The notes: generated by a model not told the origin, from the sequence alone. A stretch of DNA of 43,491 bases from Phycisphaerae bacterium (GCA_016935885.1 JAFGQA010000142.1:1-43491), one strand, 5' to 3'; positions 31,730 to 40,727 are shown, counted from the stretch's first letter. Made by a program: numbers and translations.

Positions 31730-32743
31730 TCAGACCCGGCGCACGCCCAAGCCGGGCCGTAAGCCGACGCAGAGCCTGCCGCCGGCCCCGCCAATGCCCG
31801 TGAACGGGTCCTCGGACAGCAACAAATGTCCGTCCAGGTCGAGCCAGTCAGCCAATGGGGCCAACTGCGCGGCCGCGGCGATCCCCAGCGAGCTCTCGAC
31901 CATGCAGCCGAGCATGACCTTCATGCCAAGCGCTCGGGCAAGCCGAATCATCTTCAGGGCTTCCCGAATGCCGCCGCACTTGCTCAGTTTGATGTTGACG
32001 CCGTCCACGCAGCCGGCGAGGGCGACAACGTCCGCCGGCCTGACGCAACTCTCGTCGGCCACGATCGGACAGACGGCCGCCTCCTTGAGCCGTCTGAGCC
32101 CCGCGTTGTCCCCCGGGGGGATCGGCTGCTCAACGAACTCGACGCCCCACGCCGCAAGAATGCTCAGTCTGTCCAGTGCCTCTTCAACAGACCACGCCGT
32201 ATTCGCGTCCGCGCGAAGGACCTTCTCAGGCGCGATCTCACGAATGGTTGAAAGCACCTCCTCGTCCCTTGCTGTGCCGAGTTTGATCTTGAGAATGGGA
32301 TACGCATCGGCCTCCCGGACCTTCTCCGCGATCGTCTCCAACTCATCGATGCCGATCGTGAACGAAGTCAAAGGAATATCCGTTGGATCCAGCCCGAGCC
32401 ATCTCGTCGTGGCGATGCCAAAACGCTTGCCGATCCAATCGTGCAGCGCGGCGTCGATGGCCGAGACCGTGGCACGCTGGTCATCAAAGCGCCGCAGAAG
32501 CCCATCGACGATCCGCTCCACGTTGAGCGGATCTCCGCGGAGTGACGCCGCGACGGCGGCGAGCGTTGCCTCGGCACCCTCGAGTGTCTGCTGATATGTG
32601 TCGACCGGCGCGGCTTCTCCCCAGCCGACGATGCCTTCGTGCACGATTCGTACGCAAAGCGTTTCCTTATCCGTCCGTCTTGCGGTGGCGGTTTTGAATG
32701 TTCTGGCGAGCTTCAGCGGAATCCGCGACCAAGTGAGGATCAT
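31730..32743 (-). CDS. Dipeptide epimerase, enolase superfamily
   Basis: A 337-residue enzyme of the muconate-lactonising/mandelate-racemase branch. The catalytic KxK is in ILKIKLG near residue 150, the metal ligands are in RADANTAW, FVEQPIP and VADES, and the second catalytic Lys is in NIKLSKCGG near 250. The pattern fits L-Ala-D/L-Glu epimerases (YcjG/YkfB), which recycle murein peptides; the short final DLDGHLLLSEDPF block is also typical. Exact dipeptide specificity cannot be read from the sequence. Starts at ATG 32743 (MILTWSRIPLKLARTF). Last gene of a minus-strand group. Confidence 0.87.
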   Translation of the reverse strand: MILTWSRIPLKLARTFKTATARRTDKETLCVRIVHEGIVGWGEAAPVDTYQQTLEGAEATLAAVAASLRGDPLNVERIVDGLLRRFDDQRATVSAIDAALHDWIGKRFGIATTRWLGLDPTDIPLTSFTIGIDELETIAEKVREADAYPILKIKLGTARDEEVLSTIREIAPEKVLRADANTAWSVEEALDRLSILAAWGVEFVEQPIPPGDNAGLRRLKEAAVCPIVADESCVRPADVVALAGCVDGVNIKLSKCGGIREALKMIRLARALGMKVMLGCMVESSLGIAAAAQLAPLADWLDLDGHLLLSEDPFTGIGGAGGRLCVGLRPGLGVRRV

Positions 32744-33026
32744 GACCGAACATCAGAGGCGATTTGCCCCGCTGCGCCAATGTGACAAGAAACGGCCCGC
32801 TGCCGGCACTGCGCCACACGATCAGGTAGTGGGGACCGTGCAGATGACAGCTGGCCGCGCCCGACGCGAGCGGCGTTAGAGCGCTCGCGTCGTAACCTTA
32901 TACATCGCAATGAATAACGATCACTTACAGTGGGCACGCCACGGAGGGCCAGGCCAAACCGGCACACGGCTGCCCCACTCGCCGGAGGTTCTTGCGGACC
33001 AGCCCGATTTCGATTAAACAAATGCA

Positions 33027-33056
33027 TTGTCCTTGCCGCACAAGGTTTGCTAATAT
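33027..33056 (+). promoter_or_regulatory. Probable promoter of the KAS III gene cluster
   Basis: TTGTCC (33027-33032), an 18-base spacer and TAATAT (33051-33056) in an AT-rich pocket 106 bases before the KAS III start. The rest of the divergent space 32744-33161 has no gene I can support. Confidence 0.45.
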
Positions 33057-33161
33057 ATCTCGCTTGTCGTCTGGGCCGATCGTGTCGTTCCAGATAGGGG
33101 GGATGCGTGCCCGGCACGAGCGGCAACTGCGAAGAAGACGTGTGTAACGAGCGGGAGTCCT

Positions 33162-34277
33162 ATGTCACTGCTACCCGTAAGCATTGTAGGGACGGGAGGG
33201 TTTCTTCCTGGTCCACCCATTCCCAACGAACGCGTCGAGGCAATACTCGGACCTCTGGACGATGCCCCCCCAAAGGTCAGAAGCTTCGTCGACAACCTCG
33301 GTCAGAAAATGCTCGATCGGGGCGGGGTGCGCACGCGCCATTTCGCGGTGGACCCCGAAACCGGCGACATGACCCACGACTTCAGCAGCCTGGCCGAGAG
33401 GGCGGCACGCAAGGCGCTCGAAATGGCCGAAATGGAGCCGGAGGAGATCGACCTGCTGATGATCTCCTGTCCTGGCTACGATCAGACGACGCCGCCGACC
33501 AGCACGTTGCTACAGGAACTCCTTGGCATTCAAAGCTGCGCGGAACTGGAAATCCACTCAAACTGCACCGGCGTGGGCAAGTGCGTGCAAATCGCCTACG
33601 ATGCCCTTCGCACGGGACGTTATCGAACCGCGCTGGTCGCATATAGCCAGTTGTCGTCGCTCTACCTGCGCAGTTGCTATTTCAATCAGCCCAAGATGGA
33701 CAAGGTCCATGCCGCCCTGAGGTGGATCCTCGCCGACGGCGCCGGTGCTATCATCTTGCAGGCCAATCAGAACGGCAACCCGGGGCACGAGATCATCGAC
33801 ACCTTCGTCGAATCGGTCGGAGCGGGACGCCCAGCCGGGATGACGGCGGGGGGGGCCGCCGCGGATTTGATGAAGGCCACGCACCAGATCCCTGAATTGT
33901 ACGCGGAGGGTCTGCATCACCTGTGGCAGGATTTCTCGGCGGTCAACGACTTTGCCGCGCCGCTGCTCTTGCAGGGTCTGTGCAACTTCACCGAGAGGAT
34001 GAAGATCGATCCCAGCACGGTAGATCACTACGTCGTGTCCATTCCCACACGACAGCTCTATCAAGACCAAATCCCCGCATTCCTCGACCGGCTCAACATC
34101 ACCGGCGACAACATCAAGATCCGCAGCGAGGAAATCGGCTACTGCGGAGGTGCCGCCACGCTGCTGCACCTCGACGAGATGGTCCGGACCGGGGAACTCA
34201 AGCCGGGCGACCTGGCCATCGTCCATGCGGTCGAATCGAGCAAATGGATGACGGCCGGCTTCGCGGTGCGATGGTAG
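33162..34277 (+). CDS. KAS III-like enzyme lacking the usual His and Asn
   Basis: A 371-residue thiolase-fold protein of the FabH/OleA type. The N-terminus (VSIVGTGGFLPG...NERVE), the GGVRTRHF loop, the acyl-site Cys in HSNCTGVGK (near residue 127) and the DGAGAIIL core are all KAS III. At the other active-site positions the family has a His in a PHQAN-type motif and an Asn in GNTSAA; here the aligned segments read VVSIPTRQLY and GYCGGAATL, with neither residue. The usual claim that it makes a 3-oxoacyl-ACP is therefore unsafe; a variant condensation, acyl transfer or thioester hydrolysis is possible. It leads a plus-strand group with an ICMT-like protein, an SDR and an ABC exporter. Confidence 0.85.
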   Translation: MSLLPVSIVGTGGFLPGPPIPNERVEAILGPLDDAPPKVRSFVDNLGQKMLDRGGVRTRHFAVDPETGDMTHDFSSLAERAARKALEMAEMEPEEIDLLMISCPGYDQTTPPTSTLLQELLGIQSCAELEIHSNCTGVGKCVQIAYDALRTGRYRTALVAYSQLSSLYLRSCYFNQPKMDKVHAALRWILADGAGAIILQANQNGNPGHEIIDTFVESVGAGRPAGMTAGGAAADLMKATHQIPELYAEGLHHLWQDFSAVNDFAAPLLLQGLCNFTERMKIDPSTVDHYVVSIPTRQLYQDQIPAFLDRLNITGDNIKIRSEEIGYCGGAATLLHLDEMVRTGELKPGDLAIVHAVESSKWMTAGFAVRW

Positions 34278-34418
34278 GACTGGAAACCAGAAACTGGAAA
34301 CGAGGGTAGTGGTTCAAGAACATGCTTCCGCAGCATTCGCGCCGCCGTGGCTTGGTCGTTTGGCGGCTGTGGGAGAACCGGCTATTCACCCCTTTCTGCA
34401 AAGCGTCGTCCTGGATTG

Positions 34419-34955
34419 ATGCGCTACGCCAGGTCCCGATTCCCAATCTATGTCCGGATGACCGCCTACACCGTCAGCTTCCTGGCGTTCATCCTCGGCG
34501 CGGTCCCCTATGGTTTTCATCAACTGGGACGCTTGCTTGCTCCTGATCCACTCCATGCCTGGCTGCAACCGGGGATTCCACAACACATCCTCGGCGTGGT
34601 CATCTTCGTCGTCGGCCTTGCGGGCTATCTGATCTGCTCGCTCTGGCTGGTCATCGTTGGCAAGGGCCCCTTCGTGGAGTTTGATCCCCCCAAGGAGTTC
34701 GTGGCCACGGGGCCCTATCGCTGGATGCGGAATCCGGTCGCGGCGATGTTGATCGTAACGGTCCTGGGAGAGGCCGTTTTCTTTGGTTCGGCGGGGATCT
34801 TCGCGTTGTTCGTCCTCGGGTTCCCCCTGGCACAGCTTCAAGTAACGCGCATCGAGGAACCTCGCCTGAAGGCACGCTTCGGTAAGACCTATGTCGAGTA
34901 TTGCCGCCGCGTCCCGCGTTGGATTCCCAAGCGGCCGGCCCACTTGAATCCTTGA
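34419..34955 (+). CDS. ICMT-like membrane methyltransferase
   Basis: A 178-residue membrane protein of the isoprenylcysteine carboxyl methyltransferase/phospholipid methyltransferase superfamily. Four hydrophobic spans are seen (about 12-30, 45-68, 95-120, and a shorter one near 130). The SAM-binding C-terminal signature is present: GPYRWMRNPVAAML followed by EEPRLKARFGKTYVEYCRRVPRWIP. Bacterial members methylate various lipids or small molecules; the substrate here is unknown, but its place between a KAS III-like enzyme and an SDR suggests the product of that pathway. ATG 34419 is chosen over an upstream ATG lacking similarity; 142 bases follow the KAS III stop. Confidence 0.8.
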   Translation: MRYARSRFPIYVRMTAYTVSFLAFILGAVPYGFHQLGRLLAPDPLHAWLQPGIPQHILGVVIFVVGLAGYLICSLWLVIVGKGPFVEFDPPKEFVATGPYRWMRNPVAAMLIVTVLGEAVFFGSAGIFALFVLGFPLAQLQVTRIEEPRLKARFGKTYVEYCRRVPRWIPKRPAHLNP

Positions 34956-34990
34956 ATCCTCGATCCTTGTGATCTCTGCGTAGCTGACCC

Positions 34991-36013
34991 ATGAACGCCC
35001 TCGTCACAGGCGGTACAGGTTTCGTCGGAAGCCACTTGATCGAGCAACTCCGCGCCCAGGGCGACACGGTCCGGGCACTCGTTCGCCCTGGCAGCAACCG
35101 CCGATTCGTCAAGGCCCTCGGCGCGGAAGTCGCCACTGGCGACCTTGACGGTCTCGACTCGTTGCGGGCGGCATGTGACGGCTGCGAGGTCGTCTACCAC
35201 GCGGCCGCGCGGGTCGAAATCGTCGGGACCGAGGCCGAGTTTCACCGCACCACCGTCGCCGGCACGGCACGCCTGATCACCGCCGCCGCCCAGGAAGGCG
35301 TCCGGCGATTCGTGCACGTGAGCTCGTGTGGCGTCTATCCACCCGCCCTGCTGGCGACCGGGCAGGTGATCGACGAGTCCACGCCGGTCACGGAGCCACC
35401 GGCTTGGTTCCCTTATGGCCGTGCCAAGTACCACGCCGAACGGGTCGTCCAGGAGAAGGCCGCTTCGGAGATGGAATGGGTCATCGTGCGTCTGGGCTAT
35501 CTCTACGGCCCACGAAACCAAACCATGCACAGCTACCTCGAGCCTGTCATGCGGGACAAGATCATGATGATCATCGGCGACGGCACCAACGAAATGGCCA
35601 TGACCTACGTGGAGGACGCCGTCCGGGCCATCGTGTTGGCCGGTCAGTGCCAACGGGCCGCGGGCAAGGTGCTCATCGCGGCCGGGGACGAACGCGTTAC
35701 GCAGCAACAGTACTTCGACGCCCTCGCCGACGGCTTCGGTCTCCCCCACGTCAGGAAGCGTGTGTCCTACAAGGTCGCCTTCCTCTTCGGATGGCTGGGC
35801 GAGCTCCTGGTACACAGCGGTCCTCGAAAAGCGGCGATGCGGCGGGCGGCCATCGCCCTGACGGGCCTGCCACAGCGGTTGAGATGCGATTACACCCGCG
35901 AACTCCTGGGCTGGCGCCCACGGGTCCGGTTCGCCGACGGCATGCGCAAGGCCTTCGATTGGTACCACGCCGAATACGGCAGGGGCGACGCCGGTCAGTT
36001 TGAGTTAATATGA
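34991..36013 (+). CDS. NAD-dependent epimerase/dehydratase (extended SDR)
   Basis: A 340-residue Rossmann-fold oxidoreductase. TGGTGFVGSHL at residues 6-16 binds NAD(P), VYHAAARVEI is the usual second block, VSSCGVYP holds the catalytic Ser, and YGRAKYHAE the Tyr-xxx-Lys pair. The layout and the late RLRCDYTRELLGWRPRVRFADG block resemble 3-beta-hydroxysteroid dehydrogenase/isomerase and dihydroflavonol reductase relatives, and also OleD, which reduces the beta-keto acid made by OleA. With the KAS III-like gene two positions upstream, an OleA/OleD-like couple is conceivable, though OleB and OleC are absent. Starts 35 bases after the methyltransferase stop. Confidence 0.85.
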   Translation: MNALVTGGTGFVGSHLIEQLRAQGDTVRALVRPGSNRRFVKALGAEVATGDLDGLDSLRAACDGCEVVYHAAARVEIVGTEAEFHRTTVAGTARLITAAAQEGVRRFVHVSSCGVYPPALLATGQVIDESTPVTEPPAWFPYGRAKYHAERVVQEKAASEMEWVIVRLGYLYGPRNQTMHSYLEPVMRDKIMMIIGDGTNEMAMTYVEDAVRAIVLAGQCQRAAGKVLIAAGDERVTQQQYFDALADGFGLPHVRKRVSYKVAFLFGWLGELLVHSGPRKAAMRRAAIALTGLPQRLRCDYTRELLGWRPRVRFADGMRKAFDWYHAEYGRGDAGQFELI

Positions 36014-36091
36014 TTCCCAAAGAAACCGAGAATCGGCCACTTTGAGAACGCCAGATTCGGTCAGAGCCGTGCGGGCAGGAGCAATCTCTCA

Positions 36092-38359
36092 ATGTCAGTC
36101 GGCGGCCTGCGAGCCACACAATCGATCACGACCAAGAAAGGCAGTTCGCCTCTGCACTTTCTCCGCGTGCTTCGCTTTTCAAAGCCATACGTCCGCTATC
36201 TCTATCCGGCGATCGCCTGCGTGGTGTTTGTCGCCCTGACCTACTCCATCAACATCATGGCCCTGCTGCCGGCGCTCAAGCTCATCGTCGACGATCAGGG
36301 CATCCCCTCGTGGGTTCATCAGAGCATCTGCGAGAAGCGGCTGGGTCTCGTCCTGAACGTCTCCGAGCACGCGGCCCGGGTGGCAAAGGTCGACAAGTCG
36401 TGGATACGCGGGCGAGACGCCCCTGCCGCGGGAACGAAGAACGCCAGGGAAGGCGTCGAGAAACACGACTTGCTGACGAGTCTAGACGGGCAGCGGCTGG
36501 AGGCGGCCGAGCTGTTCAGACAACTTGCCTACCTGGACGCCGGGCAAAAGGCCGTCTTGGGCTTCGAGCGTCCACCGGCTGGCCCGGAGTATGAAGTCAC
36601 AGTCGAGATGAAAGCGATCTCGTTCGCAGACGTATCGCTCCGGCGGGTGGCCTCCTGGCTTCCACAGGAGACGACCAACACGGCCAGGATGAACACACTC
36701 GTCATCATTCTTGGCATTGTCCTTGGCATCGGCCTCGTCGGGTGCGTGTGTCGCTTCTTCGCGGAGTACCTGATCTCCCTGGTCGCGGGCCGCACCATCG
36801 TGGCGGTGCGCCGGCGGATGTATGACCGCGTCCTCAAGCTGCCGCTTGCGTATTTCGCCAGCCGGGGCATCAGTGACACGGTCAGTCGCTTCGTCCAGGA
36901 CAGCCAGGACATCTACCGCGGGCTGAACTTCGTCTTTGCCAAAAGCCTCAGGGAGCCGCTGAAGGCGCTCTTCGTCTTCATCCTCGCCATGGTGATCGAT
37001 TGGCGCATCACGCTGATCACCGTGATCGGCGCCCCACTGGCCGGGATCTTGATCCGCAAATTCGGGAGGATGATTCGCAGGGCGAACAAGCGCCTGCTGG
37101 AGGGCTACGGGCGTATGCTGGCGGCCTTGGAGGGGGCCTTGACGGGCATACGTGTCGTAAAAGGCTACGCGATGGAGAACTACGAGCGCCGTCACCTCCA
37201 CAGCGTCGATCAGCACATGCTCAAACAGCAACTTAAGATCGCCCGCACCGAGGCCCTGGCCAGTCCTGTCTTCGAGACCATCGGCCGCATCGTCGCAACA
37301 TTGGCGATCATCTACTTTGCCAACGAGATGTTTGAGAACAACATGACTTTCGCCGAGTTCGGCACCTTGGCGGCGTGCATGGCAGGCATGTTCGATCCCA
37401 TCCGTAAGATGTCCAATTTCTACAACCGCATCCAACAGGCCAACGCCGCCGTGGACCGCGTCTTCGAGGTCATCGACATGCCGAACGAAGAGGCGGGTCT
37501 GCAACGGCGCCCCCCGCTGCCCCCGCTGAAAGGCACGATCGAGTTCCGCAACGTACGCTTCACGTATCCCGGCGGTGAGGCCCCCGCTGTGGACGGCATC
37601 GACCTGGTCATCAGGCGTGGCGAGCGCGTTGCCTTCGTCGGGCCCAACGGATCGGGCAAGACCACGCTGCTATCGCTGCTGATGCGGTTCTTCGAGCCGG
37701 ACGAGGGCGAGCTGCTCTTCGACGGGCGCGGTGCCCAAGGCTGCTCCATTCCGTCGCTGCGAAGGCAAATGAGCCTGGTCACACAGGAGACGGTTATCTT
37801 TGCCGACACGCTGGCCAACAATATCGCCTACGGCGACGAAGACCTGCTGCGGCGGATCGTTCTACGCCGCCGCCATCCCGAGCGGAACTACTCCCTGGAC
37901 GGCCAGGAGCAACGCATCATCGAGGCGGCCAAGGCGGCTCACGCCGACGAGTTCATCCGGGAGAAGCCCGACGGCTACGACACGTCCGTCGGCGAACACG
38001 GCGTTACCCTTTCCGGCGGCCAGAGGCAACGCATCGCCATCGCCCGGGCAATCCTACGAAACGCCCCTATCTTCATCTTCGACGAGGCAACCAGCCAGGT
38101 CGATGCGGAGAGCGAGCGGAAGATCCATGACGCCGTCGAGAAGTTCCTCGAGGGGCGCACGGCACTGATCATCGCCCATCGCCTCTCAACGATCCTCCAG
38201 GCAGATCGCATCGTTGTCATGGATCGAGGCCGGATCGTCGATGTCGGTTCCCATGAGGAACTGATTAAGCGGTGCAAGCTCTATCAGACACTGTGCGGCA
38301 CGCAGCTTGTCGACGACTCGGACCGGGGGGACCGTCGCTTAGGCATCGCGCAGGAATAA
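36092..38359 (+). CDS. MsbA-like ABC exporter with PDZ-like periplasmic insert
   Basis: A 755-residue half-transporter (membrane domain plus ATPase), longer than the usual 580-600. The first span is at residues 30-55. Residues about 75-190, between span 1 and span 2, form an extra domain that reads like PDZ: GLVLNVSEHAARVAKVDKS..., HDLLTSLDGQRLEAAELFRQL, then KAVLGFERP and a beta strand. The remaining five spans lie between about 205 and 445. The ATPase domain has Walker A (GPNGSGKTT near 517), the Q-loop (VTQET), signature LSGGQRQRIAIARAI, Walker B IFIFDEATS and H-loop AHRLST. Exporters of this type flip lipids or export drugs; here it closes the KAS III-ICMT-SDR group and may export its product. 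Confidence 0.92.
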   Translation: MSVGGLRATQSITTKKGSSPLHFLRVLRFSKPYVRYLYPAIACVVFVALTYSINIMALLPALKLIVDDQGIPSWVHQSICEKRLGLVLNVSEHAARVAKVDKSWIRGRDAPAAGTKNAREGVEKHDLLTSLDGQRLEAAELFRQLAYLDAGQKAVLGFERPPAGPEYEVTVEMKAISFADVSLRRVASWLPQETTNTARMNTLVIILGIVLGIGLVGCVCRFFAEYLISLVAGRTIVAVRRRMYDRVLKLPLAYFASRGISDTVSRFVQDSQDIYRGLNFVFAKSLREPLKALFVFILAMVIDWRITLITVIGAPLAGILIRKFGRMIRRANKRLLEGYGRMLAALEGALTGIRVVKGYAMENYERRHLHSVDQHMLKQQLKIARTEALASPVFETIGRIVATLAIIYFANEMFENNMTFAEFGTLAACMAGMFDPIRKMSNFYNRIQQANAAVDRVFEVIDMPNEEAGLQRRPPLPPLKGTIEFRNVRFTYPGGEAPAVDGIDLVIRRGERVAFVGPNGSGKTTLLSLLMRFFEPDEGELLFDGRGAQGCSIPSLRRQMSLVTQETVIFADTLANNIAYGDEDLLRRIVLRRRHPERNYSLDGQEQRIIEAAKAAHADEFIREKPDGYDTSVGEHGVTLSGGQRQRIAIARAILRNAPIFIFDEATSQVDAESERKIHDAVEKFLEGRTALIIAHRLSTILQADRIVVMDRGRIVDVGSHEELIKRCKLYQTLCGTQLVDDSDRGDRRLGIAQE

Positions 38360-38397
38360 CATAACCGATTGCGCCACCTGGCCGGCTTGCCGTTTGC

Positions 38398-38493
38398 CGC
38401 TGGTGCGAGAATCCTCTCTCGCATCCACTTCCGCCGCTGGTGCGAGAACCGCTGGTGCGAGAACCCGCTGGTGCGAGAATCCCTTCTCGCACC
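38398..38493 (+). repeat. Tandem GGTGCGAGAA hairpin repeats (family C)
   Basis: CGCTGGTGCGAGAA occurs four times (38398, 38435, 38450, 38466). The last forms a perfect hairpin GGTGCGAGAA-TCCC-TTCTCGCACC (38470-38493), with the same CGAGAA stem end and TCCC loop as the hairpin at 17-40. Located in the 343-base space after the ABC exporter. Confidence 0.8.
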
Positions 38494-38538
38494 TATCTCC
38501 AGGAATCCCCTCCTGCGGAGTCTTGTAGCGCCCGGCTA

Positions 38539-38571
38539 GCTTGCCGGCTTGCCGTTTGGCGGACCCCGTGG
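38539..38571 (+). repeat. Family F repeat, copy 2
   Basis: Identical over 33 bases to 18941-18973. Confidence 0.8.
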
Positions 38572-38702
38572 GCGGATCAACCGTCATGGATTCTCACGTC
38601 ACTCCTGCGCGACCCCTTCGAATCTATGCGGACGACACTTTGGTGACACTTCTGGTACCGGCACCAAAGCCTGTGCTCCACCGGCGGGACGCCCACGCTG
38701 GT

Positions 38703-40310
38703 CTACTTCCGCTGCACAAGCAGCACGGAGATGTCGTCGGTACAGCTTCCGCCCTCGAGGAAATCCGCCACGTCCGTTGCAAACTCGCTCAACACGTTGC
38801 CCGGCGTGTCCCCCAGACCGTCGCACAGGCTCTCCTTGAGCCCCGCCCACCCGAAGACGGCACCGCTGGCGTTGGCCAAGGTGTTGACGCCCTCGGTGCA
38901 CAGAGCGAGCGTGTCGCCATTCGCCAAATCGAGAGCGTGTGAACTGTACGCCGGGGCACGCGTCTGGCCGATCGGCGGCAAGCCGCTCGGATTGACCGCG
39001 TCGCACGAGCCGTCGGGACCGATCCGAGCCATCTTGACGCCCCGCCCCGCCAGGCAGTACTGCACCTTTCCGGAGGTCGGATTCACCCAGGCGCACGCCA
39101 GATCGATCGCGTGTCGAGCCTCGCCTTCGAAGAGGACCCAGTTCAGGGCCCGAGCGAACAGGTGCGGCGGTTCCGAGTAGAGCGAAGCCGTGCGGAAGGC
39201 CGCCCGCATCTCCGCGAAGTATCGCGACAAGGCCTCGCCTTGCGCAGTCACGCGAGCAAGGATGATCGACGCCGTCCTGTCTCGAAGCTGGACCGCATCA
39301 TAGAAGTCGCAGCACGTGCTCGATCCCATGTGCCGATAGGCCGCGAGCAGCAACTCGTCCCACTGCGGCAGCGCCTTCGGCGTGACGGCATCCTGCGTGG
39401 CCCTGGCGACGGTATGTTCCGAGGCGACGGTCGCGCGGCGCTTGGCCCTTGCCTTACGCAGTGCATTCTCGACGGGCATGCCGACGCAACACGCCATCGC
39501 GCCCAAGGCATTGAGAGACGCCTCACGGTATGGCTGATCTTCCGGGGCGTTCTCGACGTAAAGCATGCCCAGGTTTCCGGATTCGCACGTCAATGGCACC
39601 GCCATCGCCGCTCCCACGTCCCTCAGCGGAACCTCCGGCACGCACAGGTATTGCGTGTTCCCCAGGCAACGCATCTGCATGTTCTGAGAGAACGGCGGCC
39701 GCTCGCACGGCTGGCCGTTGTGAGAGAACGCCATCGACCAATCGAAATCCTCGGCCTCGTCGGTCTTGCGGATTCCGATCCAGGCGTGGCGGCCATCGAA
39801 TGTCCGGAGCAACGCCCGGAGCATGGGGGGCATCAAATCCCCCACGTGCTCGGCGAGCTCCAATCGCAGGGCGAGCAGCGTGATCTGTTCCAGGTGCTCC
39901 CTGGAGACCCCCATCTCATCGTCGAACTTGCGGATCAGCGTCCCCAACGGCAGGCTTTCGCCGTGGCGCTTGGCCAACGCCCGCATCCGCTCTCGCTGCA
40001 GCTCCTCCCGCGACTTCTTCGACTCCATGAACAGCCGGATGGAGAACTCCCCCAGCTCGATCTCGTCCGCGTGCCGGAGCTTGGCCCGGCCCTTTTGAAC
40101 TGCCCGGTTCAGGCACGTCGGAACCGACGCGTCTACCACCTCCAGCCACCATGCTCCGTCTTCATCCTGAGTCAGGCTTGCCTGATGAGCGCTGAGTCTG
40201 GGGTTGGGCAAGTGGACGCCGCACTCCGGGCTCGATCCGATGGACAACATGCCGTGGCTCGCTTGTAGAGTCGTGCGGAGTCTTCTGTTCTCGAGGACCA
40301 TCAAACGCAT
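38703..40310 (-). CDS. FHA-GAF-PP2C(SpoIIE)-like signalling protein, degenerate phosphatase
   Basis: A 535-residue cytosolic protein. Residues about 5-95 are an FHA-like domain (LSIGSSPECGVHLPNPRLSAH), residues 145-290 a GAF-like domain (LRTFDGRHAWIGIR ... AAMAVPLTCESGNLGMLYVEN), and residues 320-535 a SpoIIE/PP2C-type domain. The PP2C metal motifs are changed: CDFYDAV is kept, but the expected GDVSGHG-like block is ILARVTAQG, the AGHNP-like block is LAGRGVK, and TDGV is TEGV, while the final DDISVLLV is kept. It may be a pseudophosphatase. The FHA also departs from the GR...SxxH consensus. ATG 40310 chosen for the MRLMVLENRRL start. No partner kinase or anti-sigma gene is adjacent. Confidence 0.82.
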   Translation of the reverse strand: MRLMVLENRRLRTTLQASHGMLSIGSSPECGVHLPNPRLSAHQASLTQDEDGAWWLEVVDASVPTCLNRAVQKGRAKLRHADEIELGEFSIRLFMESKKSREELQRERMRALAKRHGESLPLGTLIRKFDDEMGVSREHLEQITLLALRLELAEHVGDLMPPMLRALLRTFDGRHAWIGIRKTDEAEDFDWSMAFSHNGQPCERPPFSQNMQMRCLGNTQYLCVPEVPLRDVGAAMAVPLTCESGNLGMLYVENAPEDQPYREASLNALGAMACCVGMPVENALRKARAKRRATVASEHTVARATQDAVTPKALPQWDELLLAAYRHMGSSTCCDFYDAVQLRDRTASIILARVTAQGEALSRYFAEMRAAFRTASLYSEPPHLFARALNWVLFEGEARHAIDLACAWVNPTSGKVQYCLAGRGVKMARIGPDGSCDAVNPSGLPPIGQTRAPAYSSHALDLANGDTLALCTEGVNTLANASGAVFGWAGLKESLCDGLGDTPGNVLSEFATDVADFLEGGSCTDDISVLLVQRK

Positions 40311-40727
40311 CGTCGCTCGCCTCCCCAGGTCAGAAACGGGCGGAGAGCCTGTGGGAAACCCAGATATGGACACCATACGCATTGTACGGCTGAACCCTGT
40401 CCCTCGCAATAGTCGCCCAGGTCACCGGGGAACCATCGACATTACTTGAATCGAGGCTTGGCGGAGATTCTCACGCTCTCCGGCGGGCGTACCCGGCGGT
40501 GGACGGCCAATCACGACTTGGCGTATGGCGGCCAAGGCCGCCACGGGCCGCCCCAAACACATAAGGAGGGCTGAGAGGGGTTCTCGGCCCAGCGTCGCCA
40601 CATCCCAGCAGCCGTCCCATAAGGGGCGGGCTCCGTCTCAAAGCTCGGCGGCATGATTCTTGGCTTGTCGCTGGTTCCGGCCGGACGAGTTTGCTATCAT
40701 GTCACGCTGCACCAGGAGACCGGCACG

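Noticed and set aside
31386..31803. Several open frames between the GntR-type regulator and the epimerase
   Set aside because: Low-complexity or Arg/Pro-rich composition, no start signals, and they overlap the end of the epimerase gene.
32743..32879. A short plus-strand frame (MTEHQRRFAPLRQ...) just beyond the epimerase start
   Set aside because: 45 codons, Arg-rich, no ribosome site, overlapping the divergent promoter space.
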